From contig JBAIAC010000027.1 of the NCBI GenBank assembly GCA_037349315.1, positions 13,563,501 to 13,627,500 of the forward strand: DNA of 64,000 nt, in the 5' to 3' direction. Positions 20,993 through 32,870 of the stretch are shown one piece after another. A model generated the notes under the pieces. It was not told the DNA's origin. It did no database searches and worked only from the letters and a program-made list of their open reading frames with translations. Both the position numbers and the translations under genes were made by a program. Each line of letters begins with the position of its first letter. Position 1 is the first letter of the stretch. The stretch is from Chelydra serpentina (Eukaryota; Chordata; Testudines; Chelydridae).

Positions 20993-23900
20993 AAATTTTA
21001 GAAAACATACAGATGTCATACCCTAAAGACAATGAGGGAAAGGAAAGATTCAGACTGCAAGTGAAAAACAGATTAAAGCAGAGCAGTTTAAAATGTGTCC
21101 GCTTCCGATTTCTTCACATAGTAGAAGTCTCTGCCTGAAGCAGCAAATAAATAAATGGACCAGAATGTGGCTGGGCCATACAGAGGTGTGCCAGGGAGGG
21201 AGACGGTACAAGGAGGCTCTCAACCCCCACCCTATACCTCTGCATAGGGGACTGCCATAATTGCAATCTCTGCACAGCAACATGCTCCCGGATAGCACCA
21301 CCTAGGCTATTATCCACCCCACCTGGGACAGGGAGATGGACCAAAGCCATATCCCCACCCTCCCAATGCCAGCGTTCACAGAGAACAGCCCATTGTGCCA
21401 CATCCCATTATGGGGAGTAGCCGCAGCTGGATCCAGGAGCTCTGGGAAGGACTGTACCTGAGGCCCAGTATCTCTTGGGGATCCCATTGTGATAGCGTGG
21501 TCCCACATTGTCCACAGCACAGGGGTGTGGCTGAAAGCAACAACTGAGCCCTGGATCCAGGGCTCTGGAGACAACCAGCCAGTGGCTCAATAACATCTTG
21601 TGGCACCTTGTGTTCCATGGCTTAGGAACTCTACGTCGTAGTTTTGTTCTTATACTGTTTTTTTTTGGTGATTGTAGTGCACATGAGTGGCCTGGGCTGA
21701 CATCTCTAGAGACCTTTTATAATCACAGGACAATCACAGAATTGGTAGCAGCACTGCAAGCTTCTCCAGCTCAACAGTGACCTAGGTGGAGCTGCTCTCC
21801 ATGCTCACTTGCTTGCTCTTTCACACCGCTGCTGAGACTACCAAAGACACAAATTAGTACCCACCCAGTCCGACTGTTGTTTACATGCCCAGACAGCTAC
21901 ACAAGCGTGCGTGTGCGTATACACACGGAGAACACAACTGCTTAATTTTAAACACAGCATTTAATCTTCATGACTTGAGAACAGCGCCATCATTTATTTC
22001 AACGTTCCCGATGTCAGCATTTTGTCTGCAATGTATTTGTGTTTCATATTTAATACAGCTATTGTCTAAACAGTTCATCATACAATAGCTTGGCTTCAGT
22101 TAAGCAATTCATCTTCACTTGTTAAGCGAATTGTCACTGCACAAACAAAACATTTGTTATGAATTCATCCCTTAATACATGAAAACATCCATGTCCAAAA
22201 TTATGCTATTCTGTACCTCTCTTTCATCCATCCATCAACAAGATGAAGTCATTTACTGTGGAGATCCTACTTGTATACAGCTAGGGCCTTTTCTACAGGT
22301 AGCTCTCTTTCAGCATAACATCTGCAATTGTCCAGAATTAAAGGGCTTCCTTTGGACTTAAGTAGATTTTGCATTAGTCCAGTGTAGTTCAGAATGTGAG
22401 GTAGGGTACAAAAGGAATGAAGATTGCTTATTTTACTAGATTACTTTTTAGTAGATCAATGGTGCACGTTTGTTAACACACCCTAATAACCCTTTAAAGC
22501 ACTACATATGATTTGTGATGCTTTCACTGTGCCCCATTACCAAGCCATTCACATATCAACACAGGGCAAACAAAACAGAGAGGCATCTTAGATTTGACTC
22601 TGAAGATGCTTCAAAACAGCATAATGACGCCTGCCCGGACACCCTGTATGTTTTCCTATGTTGTTTAGCCGTGCCTGTGTTCGGTGTCTGCTCCTGCCCT
22701 GGGGGCAAAGGAAAAAGACAATGACTGGAAAAACGTGCCCTGCTAAACATCCCTTCTGTAGCTACCATGGTTGGAGTGTTGCTGGGATTTATGAAGCTAG
22801 CCATCTGACCCCCATTTTACCTCATTGATGGTGCGGTATAAATGCACAAGTATCAATTAACTGGGAAGACCAGTAGAGACTCCAAGAAGCCAGATGAAAC
22901 AATGGATCCACCACTTAAGGCTCCTGGATTATCTTGGATGATCTGTGCTAGCCCCAAAATAGGTTAAAGCAGCCTAAAGGTTCAAAAGGCACTGCCCTCT
23001 ACAAAAGGTACATTGGGATTGGGCGGAGGCAGGCATGTCAGCTTTGAACCAGCTCAGATCACGTCCACACTGGAGAAATTCATCGCCACCACCAGAACAG
23101 GAAAGAATCTTGCCTTATTTTACTGAAGTTGAATTTATACCTTCCAGACAATAAAATTAAGCATGAAATTGTTACCATTTGGGGCGTAAACTATATAACA
23201 ACGAATAGGCTGCCATCGCCACCAAAGCGCTCGAAGAATTATTGTTCGCAGGCTAGGAAAAGGAGGAATATTTCAGAATTCATACGCAGATTCAAAAGCA
23301 TCACCAGAAGCAGTGACCAGTGGAAAACTATTAGGAGCAGAGCGCAAAGGTATCGGAGTTCTGTAAAGGTGCAAACATTTCCAAAAATCAGAGGTGTTCA
23401 GAATACCTCAACAAGGGAGACTAAATTTAATTTAAAATAATCCAAACCTATGAGGCCTTTCCTGTGCCCCCCTTTTCATCTCCCAGAGGAGGTGGCCAAT
23501 TCCCCAAGATTTAGAATGGGCCCACAATTCGGATTCTTTTCACAGCAGCCACATTTCCTAGCAGCATTTCTGTTTCAGAGCAAATGCAAAGTTCTGCCAA
23601 CTCGGTCTTCACCCAAACTCCTTTACATACCAAAAAGGCAGTGAGCTCAGTGCAGGGGCTGCCGGGGAGTGGTGCCAAAACGAGTGGGAATTTAAAAACA
23701 AAAACCGATTTGTCTCTAATACAATGTGCTAAACAAAGCAGGATTCCAGTGTCCTCAGGGGACCCAGATTACAGGGTGCATTTGATTCACATGAAGGCCT
23801 AAGGAGAATCCTCATTGTTCTGGCTCACGCACAACAATGTGGGATCTTGCTGTCTGTCATAAATCCTTTCTAGTTCCTTATCACCATGCTCTTCCATCAA

Positions 23901-24054
23901 CACCATCTGCCCCTTCATCTTAAGAGATGTCTGAAAAAATCTCTTCATAAACACGCTGCTGTCAAATCAGACTTATGCCCATATTTTAAAAAGGAAACTG
24001 GTTTAAATCCAACTCAGGTTGGAAGTATTTGAGAGCTATTTTGATTTGACAGCC
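20993..24054. other. 3 kb without recognised genes or repeats
   Basis: Short frames at 21050-21620 overlap on the minus strand but lack motifs. The 103-codon frame at 23129-23440 is basic and lacks recognisable domains. No transposon termini were identified. Confidence 0.4.
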
Positions 24055-24062
24055 GGGTAGAG

Positions 24063-24802
24063 TACGGTTGCTAACCCTCGTGGTTTCGTCGGGAGTCTCC
24101 TGAAATCAGGCTCTATCTCCCGGAGGTTACTGAAGCCAAACCGGGAGGTTTTAGGCACTAAAAGTCCGGCAGCGCAGTGGGGCTACATGGCAGGCTCCCT
24201 TCCTGCACTGGCTCCATGCCGCTTCAGGAAGCGGCCAACATGTTCCTGCAGCTCCTGGGGGAGGGAAGGTTTCTCCTCGCGCTGCCCCCGCCCCGAGAGC
24301 TGACTCCGTTGCTCCAATTGGCTGGGGACTATGGCCAGTGGGAGCTGCAGGGGCAGTGCCTGCAGGCAGGGGCAGCATGCGGAGATGCCCTGGCCTCTAA
24401 GCCTAGGTGTGCTGCCAGAGGGATGTGCCGGTTGCTTTCAGGAGCTGCCCGAGGTAAGCGACGATCGGCTGGAGCCCGCACCCAAACTCCCTCCCAGAGC
24501 CTACACCCTGCATCTCCTCTCACACCCCAACTCTTGACCCAGCCCAGAGCCCACACCCCGCATCTCCTCCCACACCCCAACCCTGAGCCTGCACCCAAAC
24601 TCCCTCCCAGACGCCACCCCCTCTCCTGCACCCCAACCCCCGCCCCAGTCTGGTGAAAGTGAGTGAGGGTGGGAGGGAGGGATGGCCTAAGTGGGGGGGA
24701 CAGGGCCTCGGAGAAGGTTCAGGGTAGGGGCATGGGCTTTGGGAAGGGGCGGGGCAGGGCCAGGGTGTTTGGGTTTGTGAGATTAGACAGTTGGCAACCC
24801 TA
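24063..24802. mobile_element. Non-autonomous hAT element, TAGGGTTGCCAAC family (740 bp)
   Basis: The left end TACGGTTGCTAACCCTC and right end CAGTTGGCAACCCTA are inverted repeats. The flanks GGGTAGAG (24055-24062) and GTGTAGAG (24803-24810) match at 7 of 8. It shares GGGAGTCTCCTGAAATCAGG with the 179-bp copy at 15386. The interior is GC-rich and contains CACACCC/CATCTCCTC tandem-like units at 24490-24650, which produce long spurious frames. Confidence 0.85.
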
Positions 24803-24810
24803 GTGTAGAG

Positions 24811-26374
24811 GCAAATTAGCTGGTGTCCAATGTCGAGTGTATTAGTGTTCACAGTAATTGTAACCAGCACCATGGTTGACAAACTCAGCAGAGAGATCAA
24901 GGATTAAATGGGTTTGGAGACCAAATTTATCTCGAAACCCCCTAGAGATGGCTCATTCAGGGTGGTTCCACGCCAAATAGCTAGTGTGAGGTGGGGAAGC
25001 AGGCACTCCCATCACATCTCTGTGTGTTTGTTTTATGGAAGGAGGGCTTTCATCATCAATTGTGTCAATCCAACACCTTTATAATTGTTTAATCCCGTCC
25101 CTACCCACCAGACACTCACTCCTTGGTATAATTTACTGCAGCCACACCAATGTGGAGCCAACGTTAGGTTTCCAATAGCAAAGCAACATAATGAGTGTTC
25201 CCTCACAGCACAGTTTTTTAAAAAAACTCTTTCTGGCAAACCAATTCAAAAAATCGGTAATTTCCTTCGTTCCTGTATTTGTGTGTTCTTGCTCATGTCA
25301 GTAATCGTCCAGCGTGGGAAAGTACAGCAGCCCAGAGCAACCCTGCGTGTATCAGGATATACCAGATCAGAAGAGCTCCTCTTTCCTAGGGCTGGGATTT
25401 AGGGCGTTGCTTCCTGACTCAAAGGGAATCTAGAACACAGTTTAGGTTACGAAGAAAAAGGGATAGTTTGAAGAGCTCTCTTTTCTCGTGAAATACTAAT
25501 GCTGAGTGCAGGGGTGGGGCACACTCAACTCACAAGTGAGCTCACCTTTCTGGATGAAATTAAGGCTATGGAAGAACACCACCTCTTAAAGGTTCAAAGA
25601 GTGGGAAACAAAGTTTATAGATGACGAGACATATACCATCACTAAGTTTACATATTCAAATGCAAGAGACAGACTGGCCACATCTATACCCAGTATGGTT
25701 AATCAAAGCCAGCCTCCTGCTTGCTCACAATATGTTATTTCTGACATATTGAGTTATATCCGGTTACATCAAGGAAAGCCACTGACATTACATGACATAA
25801 GTAATTGTGCCACAATGCCATGTGTTAGGATACTCAGAAGGTTGCTTAAAATTTTTTTCATCTCTCAGATACAAACTGCAGCATTTTTATCTGTAACTTT
25901 TTAAAATGGCAGCCGAACCAAAAAACTGATTTATGTGATTGAAAGGTTAAACTCTGCTTGTACAATCCTGGACATGGTTTTAACAATTTAAATAATAACT
26001 CAGACCTAGTTCTTATATTAGTGCTTGGTTATTTCAGTCTCAACATTCCAAGCAGGTCTACCGTATTAACAGAAAAACTTGCATTTTAAGAACACACAAG
26101 TGGTCTGACCTACACAGGTCTCAGCTTCACATACACAGACCAGGTTAATTCCTGGGACGCTCCCTCATCTTGCCTTGCTGAGTAACACCTTGCAGTACAA
26201 CATTTAGGCATCCCTGTATCTCCCTCACTTACATGGGGAACAGGAATTGCACAGCAAGGAGAGAAAAAAAGGTGTGCTACAAGGAAAGGATATTATATAT
26301 ACACAACATCAAACAAAAACCCTAAGAAAGCATTTCGTTCTGGAAATAAGGAGACATCAGGGTTCAGAGGACTC
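24811..26374. other. No recognisable feature
   Basis: AT-rich sequence; no repeat was recognised. Confidence 0.45.
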
Positions 26375-26470
26375 AGGCCCAAATTCAGCAAGGTAATTAA
26401 GCCAATGTTTAAGTCTACCTCTGTTCAACAACACTTAAGAAAGAACATGCTTAACTCTAAACACATCCCT
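26375..26470. repeat. Relic of a palindromic amniote repeat (ATTCAGCAAGG type)
   Basis: CAAATTCAGCAAGGTAATTA, GTTTAAGTC and AACATGCTTAACTCTAAACA match the style of a turtle foldback repeat built around TTAAGCA words. It is strongly diverged. Confidence 0.3.
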
Positions 26471-26544
26471 TTAAAGACAGCAGAATAGATCCTGAGCACC
26501 CACAGCCCTTGTACATATCACAAGTTACCCAAGCTTACCCCAGG

Positions 26545-26682
26545 GGTGAATGTAACCCTCTGTATCTCTTTCGCTGTCAGTAAAAAGAGTAGACCCTCAG
26601 TGGGGTATTTGTGAGGGTTAATAAATGCTTGTGAAGTGCTTGGAGTTCAGATACAAGGCGCTACAGATACGCTCTAGACATA
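26545..26682 (+). repeat. MIR/CORE-like SINE 3' fragment
   Basis: GTGAGGGTTAATAAATGCTT, GTGAAGTGCTTGGAG and GATACAAGGCGCTACAG correspond to the conserved 3' half of the family, also seen at 36150-36285. Confidence 0.5.
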
Positions 26683-26729
26683 CTTCTATTACTGCTGCAA
26701 ACCAAGACTTTTTGTTCCTAGTACAATAA

Positions 26730-26900
26730 AGAGACAGCATGTCCAGTGGTTAGAGCATGAGCGTTGGGAGGCCTGGCTTCAATGCCAGACTACTGTTGGC
26801 TTGCAGTGTGACCGTAAGGCAACTCAATCTCTCTGAACCTCAGTATACGCATGTGTAAGACCTACCTTGTAAAGCAGAGGAATGTATTATTGTGCATTAC
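26730..26900 (+). repeat. MIR-type SINE
   Basis: The tRNA-like head (GTCCAGTGGTTAGAGCATGA, CCTGGCTTCAATGCC) is followed by the CORE order GTGTGACCGTAAGGCAACTC, TCTCTGAACCTCAGTAT and GCATGTGTAAGACCTACC. This is the standard MIR layout, about 25 percent diverged by eye. Confidence 0.75.
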
Positions 26901-26948
26901 AAAGACAGAGGGATTGGCAACAGAGCCTGTCTACACGGACCCTCACTC

Positions 26949-26999
26949 ATTATAATATATATAATATATATATAATATATATATAAAAATAAAAAAAAC
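26949..26999. repeat. (TA)n low-complexity tract
   Basis: Alternating TATAATATAT units followed by an A-rich run. Confidence 0.9.
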
Positions 27000-28594
27000 A
27001 GTGTGGGTCAGATTCTTGGTTTCAAACTTTGTGCACCTGGTACAGTTCAGGAGGGGAGGGATGCCAAAGTGATTTGTATTCCCTCGATAATGAGGCTGCC
27101 ATGCTCCACCTCCCGCTGGCATAACGGAGAGCATCCTGAAAGCCAATTAACATTACTTGGCTGCCCGTGGTTTCAAGGACTGTTACAGCAGCCAAGGATA
27201 CCAGTGATACAGGACCTGTGATCCTGTCCCCAGTCACTCCCCATGCAGCAAGGGACGAAGCATGACACTGAAGCCACTACACTGGATCTACACCACTCAG
27301 GGATTTCCACGCAGCAGCAGAACGCTCAAGTGTCATTTGAATCCCGATTTAAGACCATTTTGCACATAGAGAGCAGCAAGAATCAGCTGAGCAGAGTGAA
27401 GACTGTAGCTTTGTATGTACACAAGCATGTATGCATACATGCACGGAGCCCTACATGTACAAAAGCACACAGCAACAAAAACCGGCTGAACCTGCATAGA
27501 GAATGCAGCCCTCTATATACAGACGCACACGCAACGTACATACATATAGTACCATACAAGAAGATATATTATATATAATATAAAACTACAAAGCAACCTG
27601 CCAATTTTAACTTATGTTGCCATTTAACTTCAGAGTGATTATAATGAGTGTGAAGCTTCCCTTTAAAAACGAGGTTATGTTCTTTAATATTCATTGACTT
27701 CTAGCTTGCTTCCCACACACAACACATTATTTACTCTACAGTGGCTTGGTGCATCAATTATGGTAATACTTTGTGAATAACATTTGCATTCTCGCAAAAT
27801 GAGCCTGGTTACTTAGCACTAGCCGAACCAGTCCTCTGGAAAACTGTCACAAGCATACGTATCATATGCCTCCGCTTACACAGATCAGCAATTATACCAG
27901 TTTATTAAAAAGATTCAGCTTTTTTTTTTAAACTCGCCTTTCTGAGAAAAGACGAGTTTGCAGCTTACGTAGCCTTTTCCCTTTGCTTATGTGGTCACAG
28001 GAAAAGGCCAATGAACACAACTACTTTCACAAAGTGGAGTTAATACTTTTTAGATCAAGGGGCAATACATCTATTATGTCAGTGTATTCTAATACAGCGA
28101 GGATAGCCAAGAAGCAATGACTCTTGATTAATGTTTCTGGATTGATCAATGGGAATTGATCAATCCAAAAACCTCTCTCAGACCACACACAGTCATCTCC
28201 TTCCACATTCACACAACTTCCCTTCCAGTCTGACCAGGAGAGAAGAAATGCACAGGGCAAGCCCACTGTACAGAAACAAAGAACTCCATAGTTTTAGAGC
28301 AACTGCCTTAATAAAGGCTCCTCTTCCCTACGTTTTTAAGGTGCAACTTGGAGAAAGCTACTGCCTGTCGTGTCTGACCTCAGTGGATGGTCCAGGATAT
28401 AGCGTTACATTCATGGCAGATATAGACCACCACCAGTCTTAATGCCAAGGCTCTGAAAAGTAAATGGAATTTGATGGCAGACCAGAGTAGACAGTTTAAT
28501 ACAGACTGTGTTTTGTCTATCCAAAGGGGTACCTGTATTGTGGACCATATTTCACTTGAACTGGTAATGCAATATGATGAGCTTCAACTCTAGG
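27000..28594. other. No recognised gene; low-complexity ATGTAC-rich part
   Basis: At 27410-27590 words such as ATGTAC, ATGCATACATGC and TATATTATATATAATATA give a cryptically simple tract. The rest has no recognised feature. Confidence 0.4.
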
Positions 28595-28722
28595 TTTCAG
28601 TGTAGTGGCCGTGTTAGTCTGTGTCAGCAAAAAGAAAAGAAGAAAGAAATACTTGTGGCACCTTAGAGACTAACAAATTTATTTCAGCATAAGCCTTCGT
28701 GGACTACAGTCCGCTTCTCAGG
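28595..28722 (-). mobile_element. Penelope-like element C, 3' tail only
   Basis: The plus strand reads GTGGCCGTGTTAGTCTGTGT, CTTGTGGCACCTTAGAGACT and AACAAATTTATTTCAGCATA, then AGCCTTCGTGGACTACAGTC. This is the reverse complement of the tail shared by copies A, B and D. Only about 125 bp remain. Confidence 0.65.
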
Positions 28723-28724
28723 GC

Positions 28725-28800
28725 TAGGATGGCCAACTTTCTAATTGCAGAGAACAGAACACCCTTGCGCCTCCCCTTCCCTGATGCCTCCTCGCGGTGC
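28725..28800. mobile_element. Truncated hAT terminus (TAGG-x-TGGCCAAC)
   Basis: TAGGATGGCCAACTTTCTAA followed by GAACAGAACACCCTTGCGCC resembles the left end of TAGGGTTGCCAAC-type hAT elements. No matching right end is present because the Harbinger-like fragment follows directly. Confidence 0.45.
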
Positions 28801-28957
28801 GGGGTTGACTGCCGCCGCTCCCCCGTCGACTCCGCTTCCGCCTCTCGCAGTGGTGGAGGACAGGAGTCAATGGCAGAGCAATCGGGGATCGATTTATAAT
28901 CGATCCCTGATAGATCGATCACTACCTGCCGATCCGGCGGGTAGTATAGATGTACCC
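28801..28957. mobile_element. Harbinger-like MITE fragment with strong internal hairpin
   Basis: The right end GTAGTATAGATGTACCC is followed by TTA, as in the family at 53848. A near-perfect palindrome GGGATCGATTTATAATCGAT continues with CCCTGA at 28885-28910. CCCCCGTCGACTCCG near 28818 is shared with CTCCCGTCGACTCCGG at 53941. The left end is missing. Confidence 0.5.
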
Positions 28958-29038
28958 TTAGTCTCCAAGCTTAAGTGGGAAGAGCTGTACTTTTAAAAAC
29001 AGGGTGAGAGTGGTAGGCTCATGAAAATCCCTATAGTT

Positions 29039-29350
29039 CAGAGGTTCCCAAACTTTTCTTATTGTGTTCCCCCTTCCAGATCTACCAGCTGCCCCCGCCT
29101 ACCCCTTACTCTTCTCATCACCGATCCTTTGTGTGTTCTTATTAACACAACCTGTGTCCGGGTTCTCATTGGTATATCTTGAGGTAAATTAATAACTGTA
29201 TTTTATATAAACAAATTTCCCATCGAGTTTTAAAGAGTCATCTTATTAGCCCATCAAAATGCAATAAATAAAATCCACCATTACATAATTTCTCCTGCGT
29301 ACCCCCAAGAGATGTTGGGGGGTATGCCTACCACCGTTTGGGAACCCCTG
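29039..29350. mobile_element. Non-autonomous hAT element, CAGAGGTTCCCAAAC family (312 bp)
   Basis: The ends CAGAGGTTCCCAAAC and GTTTGGGAACCCCTG pair at 14 of 15. The flanks CTATAGTT and CCATAATT (29031-29038, 29351-29358) match at 6 of 8. The interior is AT-rich and non-coding. Confidence 0.8.
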
Positions 29351-29358
29351 CCATAATT

Positions 29359-30865
29359 CATCCAGCGGCAGGCAGACTGGCTCCAGCATATAGGCTAGCA
29401 ATTGTGGTGATGATAATTTGCACTGGGTTCCCAAACAGGTTCATTTACTAAAACCTGGGTGTCACACTGAGCTTCTGAGTGGAAAAGCCAGTCACTGAAT
29501 GTGTGAAGAGGTTTCGAAAGGATTGGGATCAGGGAAAGGGAAAGAGAAGAGAACCTCCTTTAAGTAACTTGGTATAATTTCTCCGTTCAACTCAGTTTAT
29601 CCTGGAAGCTGGAAATGCCACCTCTGAAAACCACGTCCAAAATGTACATATGCACCAGGCTCATATCTGTATATATAGGCAGGGGAGAGGTACATGGATG
29701 GGGACGTGGTTAGTTATTCTCGTGGCATGCTTCAGATTTAAATAATAGCAAAGATTTAAATAGTCTTTGTAGCAAAGATAAGATGCAACAGAAGTGGCAT
29801 TAATAGTATTCTGGACTGTTGTAATCAAGTTCTTACATTACATCTCCACGGTATTTGAACAAATCTTCCATTTTCGCCCTTGGTTTGGACAATACAGCAA
29901 CCAAACAACGTAGTATAACATTTGGGAGCCTCTTTCGTGAAAGACTTAAAAGATTGGTTTTGGTTTTCATTGTCCTGCCTCTATAGAAACGGTTTGATTG
30001 TTTTAACAGTTAAGGGAACAGGCTGGCAGTCCTTGACAAGGCCAAATCCAAGTATCTGTACAGAGAACAGCAAAGGTCAGACTGGTTTTGCGAGCTGTGA
30101 TGAGCCACAACAGGAACGGAAGCCCTCTGCTTACTGGAAAAAATGAAGGTTGATTCAGCTGTGTGGCTCTGACAGACTCCCTGCTACAGATTTATTTTCC
30201 TACCTTAGGAGAGGAAGAAAAAAAAATATAAGGGGAGCAAGCGCAAATGAAAGAGAGGGGAGACACTCGAGAGGGGCACACAGAGTGGCCACCCACACAT
30301 TTTAATTATTGATGCAGACAGCCTAAGCAATCTGTAAGCCATATACATAATGTATTTACTTGAAAATCCCAGCAAATCCACACGGTATTACAGAACAAAC
30401 TACAAGCTGATCTGGGAGCACTGTCTTAAGAACAGAGTAAGCTGTCTCCATGTACTCAAAAATCTGTTTGACAAACGAAAAGATTCGATTAATGTTAATA
30501 ATCCTAATGCGCTTGGTGACATTCTTTTTGCCCTAGCAGAGGAGAGGGCACTAGGGTCTTGTTCTACATCCATCATGTCCATCTTGGGCCATGGGATGGC
30601 TTATTTAGAGTGATGTACGGGAGACTGGCTTACCTCTCTCCCGAGCCCTGGTTTGATTACACACACCACTGGTAATGTTTAGGGATCAACCCGAAAGCAG
30701 CAGATGTTTCATTGAGCCAAGTGCCACATACAAAAACAGCCACTCCTTGAAACAGCTGCTTCTAGGTACCACGTTGTGGGTGTGGGGAGAGAAGGGGAAA
30801 TGGTGGCAAAGAATCAGAACATCTTTCACTTAAGGTAGCATGTGCTGCTTGTCTCTGACTGACTG
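29359..30865. other. No recognisable feature
   Basis: The 87-codon frame at 30350-30613 is the longest and has no motif. Confidence 0.45.
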
Positions 30866-30873
30866 ACTGGAAC

Positions 30874-31088
30874 CAGGGCCGGCTCTACCGTTTTTGCCGC
30901 CCCAAGCAGTGAAAAAAAACTGTTGCTGCCAAATTGCCGCTGCGGACAGCAAAAGGGAGAAGCTGCCGCCGATTTGCCGCCACGGCAGGCGGAACGGAGA
31001 AGCTGCCGCCGAATTGCCACTGCTGCGGAAACACTGCCACCCCTTTCTGACTGCCGCCCCAAGCACCTGCTTGGAATGCTGGTACCTG
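30874..31088. mobile_element. hAT element, CAGGGCCGGCTC family, right terminus deleted (215 bp)
   Basis: The left end is CAGGGCCGGCTCTACCG. The right side stops at GCTGGTACCTG, 12 bp short of the GGAGCCGGCCCTG end seen at 55854. The flanks are ACTGGAAC on both sides (30866-30873 and 31089-31096), so insertion came first and the right end was lost later, probably by recombination between CCTG words. The interior repeats TGCCGCC modules. Confidence 0.8.
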
Positions 31089-31096
31089 ACTGGAAC

Positions 31097-32470
31097 CACG
31101 TGGAGAAGAATCAAATGGATTCTAAATAAAACTTCCCTGCAATTTAACAGACAGCGTAAGCGGCAGCCATTAGCATGGTCAAATAAGGAATTGTTGCTCA
31201 TACCATCCTGCAGTTGTGTGTGTGTTTTTCAATTTCAAAGTTTAAATCTTGCTCATTAAGAAAATATGGCACCCAGTGGGGCATTAAATAATTAAGTTAT
31301 GTGCGCTAGAGAAGGGAGGGAACAGGTACAGGAAAGACACTTAACATGCAGCATCCCAGACACGAAATTCTAATTACTAATGCATGCACTGAGCTTTCAT
31401 TCCTTTGCCCACAGACTACGCTGCCGGCCAGCTGCCCTCCAAGTGTGTGGTTGGAACAGAAGGCTGTGCCTTTGCAACGCCCAGATGTTTGAGAGTCCTC
31501 CGCTGCAGGGCAGAGCCTGTTTGCAATTTTCTACTCAACCACCAGTATGAAAACACAAATATTCAGACAAACGGACCCTTCACTTCCTCCTAGCTGCTTT
31601 TAGTGGTTTCTTTAATCTTTTAAGCTCCTGGGTCTAATCCAGCAGCTGCCATCAAAAGTATTATACAACTTGAGGGCACTGAGGCAGGGGAAATACAATG
31701 TATTTCCTGATTTGGTGTTTCTATCCTCCTTGTCATTACAGCATGTGCACATATTTTATATTATAGAAATGGCATATCTATGGAACTGTAGATTTAGGCA
31801 CACTATCTACTGTACAGATACACCATCTTTTATTTTAATATCGATAGTCTAGTCGTATCTCATGTGTGTATATATATACTCAGATATTATATATCTATCT
31901 GAGATGCCATAACTATACAGCATGTGCATATGCAATACGATGGAGAGTGTGCGCCTAAATGTATTATATAGAAAGTAGAGTACCACCTCTTCCAAATGTA
32001 TTGCAATTCTCTCTGTTTGCTGTTTTTCTTGAAGCCGCAACACCAGGAGTCCACTGATTGACTATGAATCTCAAAAAGATTTCAGATTCTAAAAGATTTG
32101 AGGTATTTCTAAAAAGAACTGTTGCAGAGAAAAGCATGAAAAGGTAACCCACGTGCATCGTAAAAGTCTAAAAAGCAGAAGGCAAATAAAAATAACCAAA
32201 AATTCATGATCTTTACACCATATTTTGGCCTGATGCATATTTCTTGAATGTTGGCAATACTGGAATATTACATAAAATGCAAACTATTACAGTTAAACAA
32301 AAGCAACCCCAAGAAGGGACTGGAGAGGAGAAGCTGCACTGGCCAGAGAAGAGAAGGAGCGGTACACTCCACGGCTTTTCACGAGGCCTAGGAATTAACT
32401 GGACAATGCCTCCCAGAGTTTCCTGTGGGTGTTGCATTCCCTCCCACTTACGCCTATCTGGCCCTTAAGG
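31097..32470. other. No gene; AT-rich hairpin at 31877-31904
   Basis: CTCAGATATTATATATCTATCTGAG forms a 25-bp imperfect hairpin in a TATATA-rich context (the motif runs 31880-31904). No other structure was recognised. Confidence 0.4.
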
Positions 32471-32479
32471 TTACTGATA

Positions 32480-32868
32480 CAAGAGAACCTCAGAGTTACG
32501 AACACCTCAGGAATGGCGGTTGTTCATAACTCTGAACACCACATTATGGTGGTTATTTCAAAAGTTTACAACTGAACATTGACTTAATAGAGCTTTGAAA
32601 CTTTACTATGCAGAAGAAAAATGGGGCTTTTAACCATCTTAAATGAAAAAAGCCCAGAAACAGTTTCCTTCCCTTGTCACATTATTTTTTACATTTTCCC
32701 TTTATTTTTTTTAGTAGTTTATGCTTAAACACAGTACTGTACTTTATTTGCCTTTTTTTTTTGGGTGTCTTTGCTGATGCCTGATTGTGTATTTCTGGCT
32801 CCAAATGAGATGTATGTCACCAGTCAGTTGTATGTAACCAGTCAGTTCGTAACTCTGAGTTTCTACTG
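32480..32868. mobile_element. Tigger-like (TcMar) non-autonomous element (389 bp)
   Basis: The left end CAAGAGAACCTCAGAGTTAC and the reverse complement of the right end CAGTAGAAACTCAGAGTTAC pair well, each flanked by TA (32478-32479 and 32869-32870). CAGTAGAACCTC-type termini and a TA duplication are characteristic of Tigger. The interior is AT-rich, with T-runs at 32752-32761, and encodes nothing. Confidence 0.8.
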
Positions 32869-32870
32869 TA

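Noticed and set aside
23129..23440. 103-codon basic frame as a possible small nuclear protein
   Set aside because: There is no recognisable domain, no splice or promoter context, and its basic composition follows from A-rich DNA.
24177..24900. Long proline/alanine-rich frames
   Set aside because: They lie within the 740-bp hAT element and translate its CACACCC-type tandem units.
26927..27015. Possible TGTCTACA-type MITE around the TA tract
   Set aside because: CCTGTCTACACGG occurs on the left, but no matching right terminus or TAA duplication is present.
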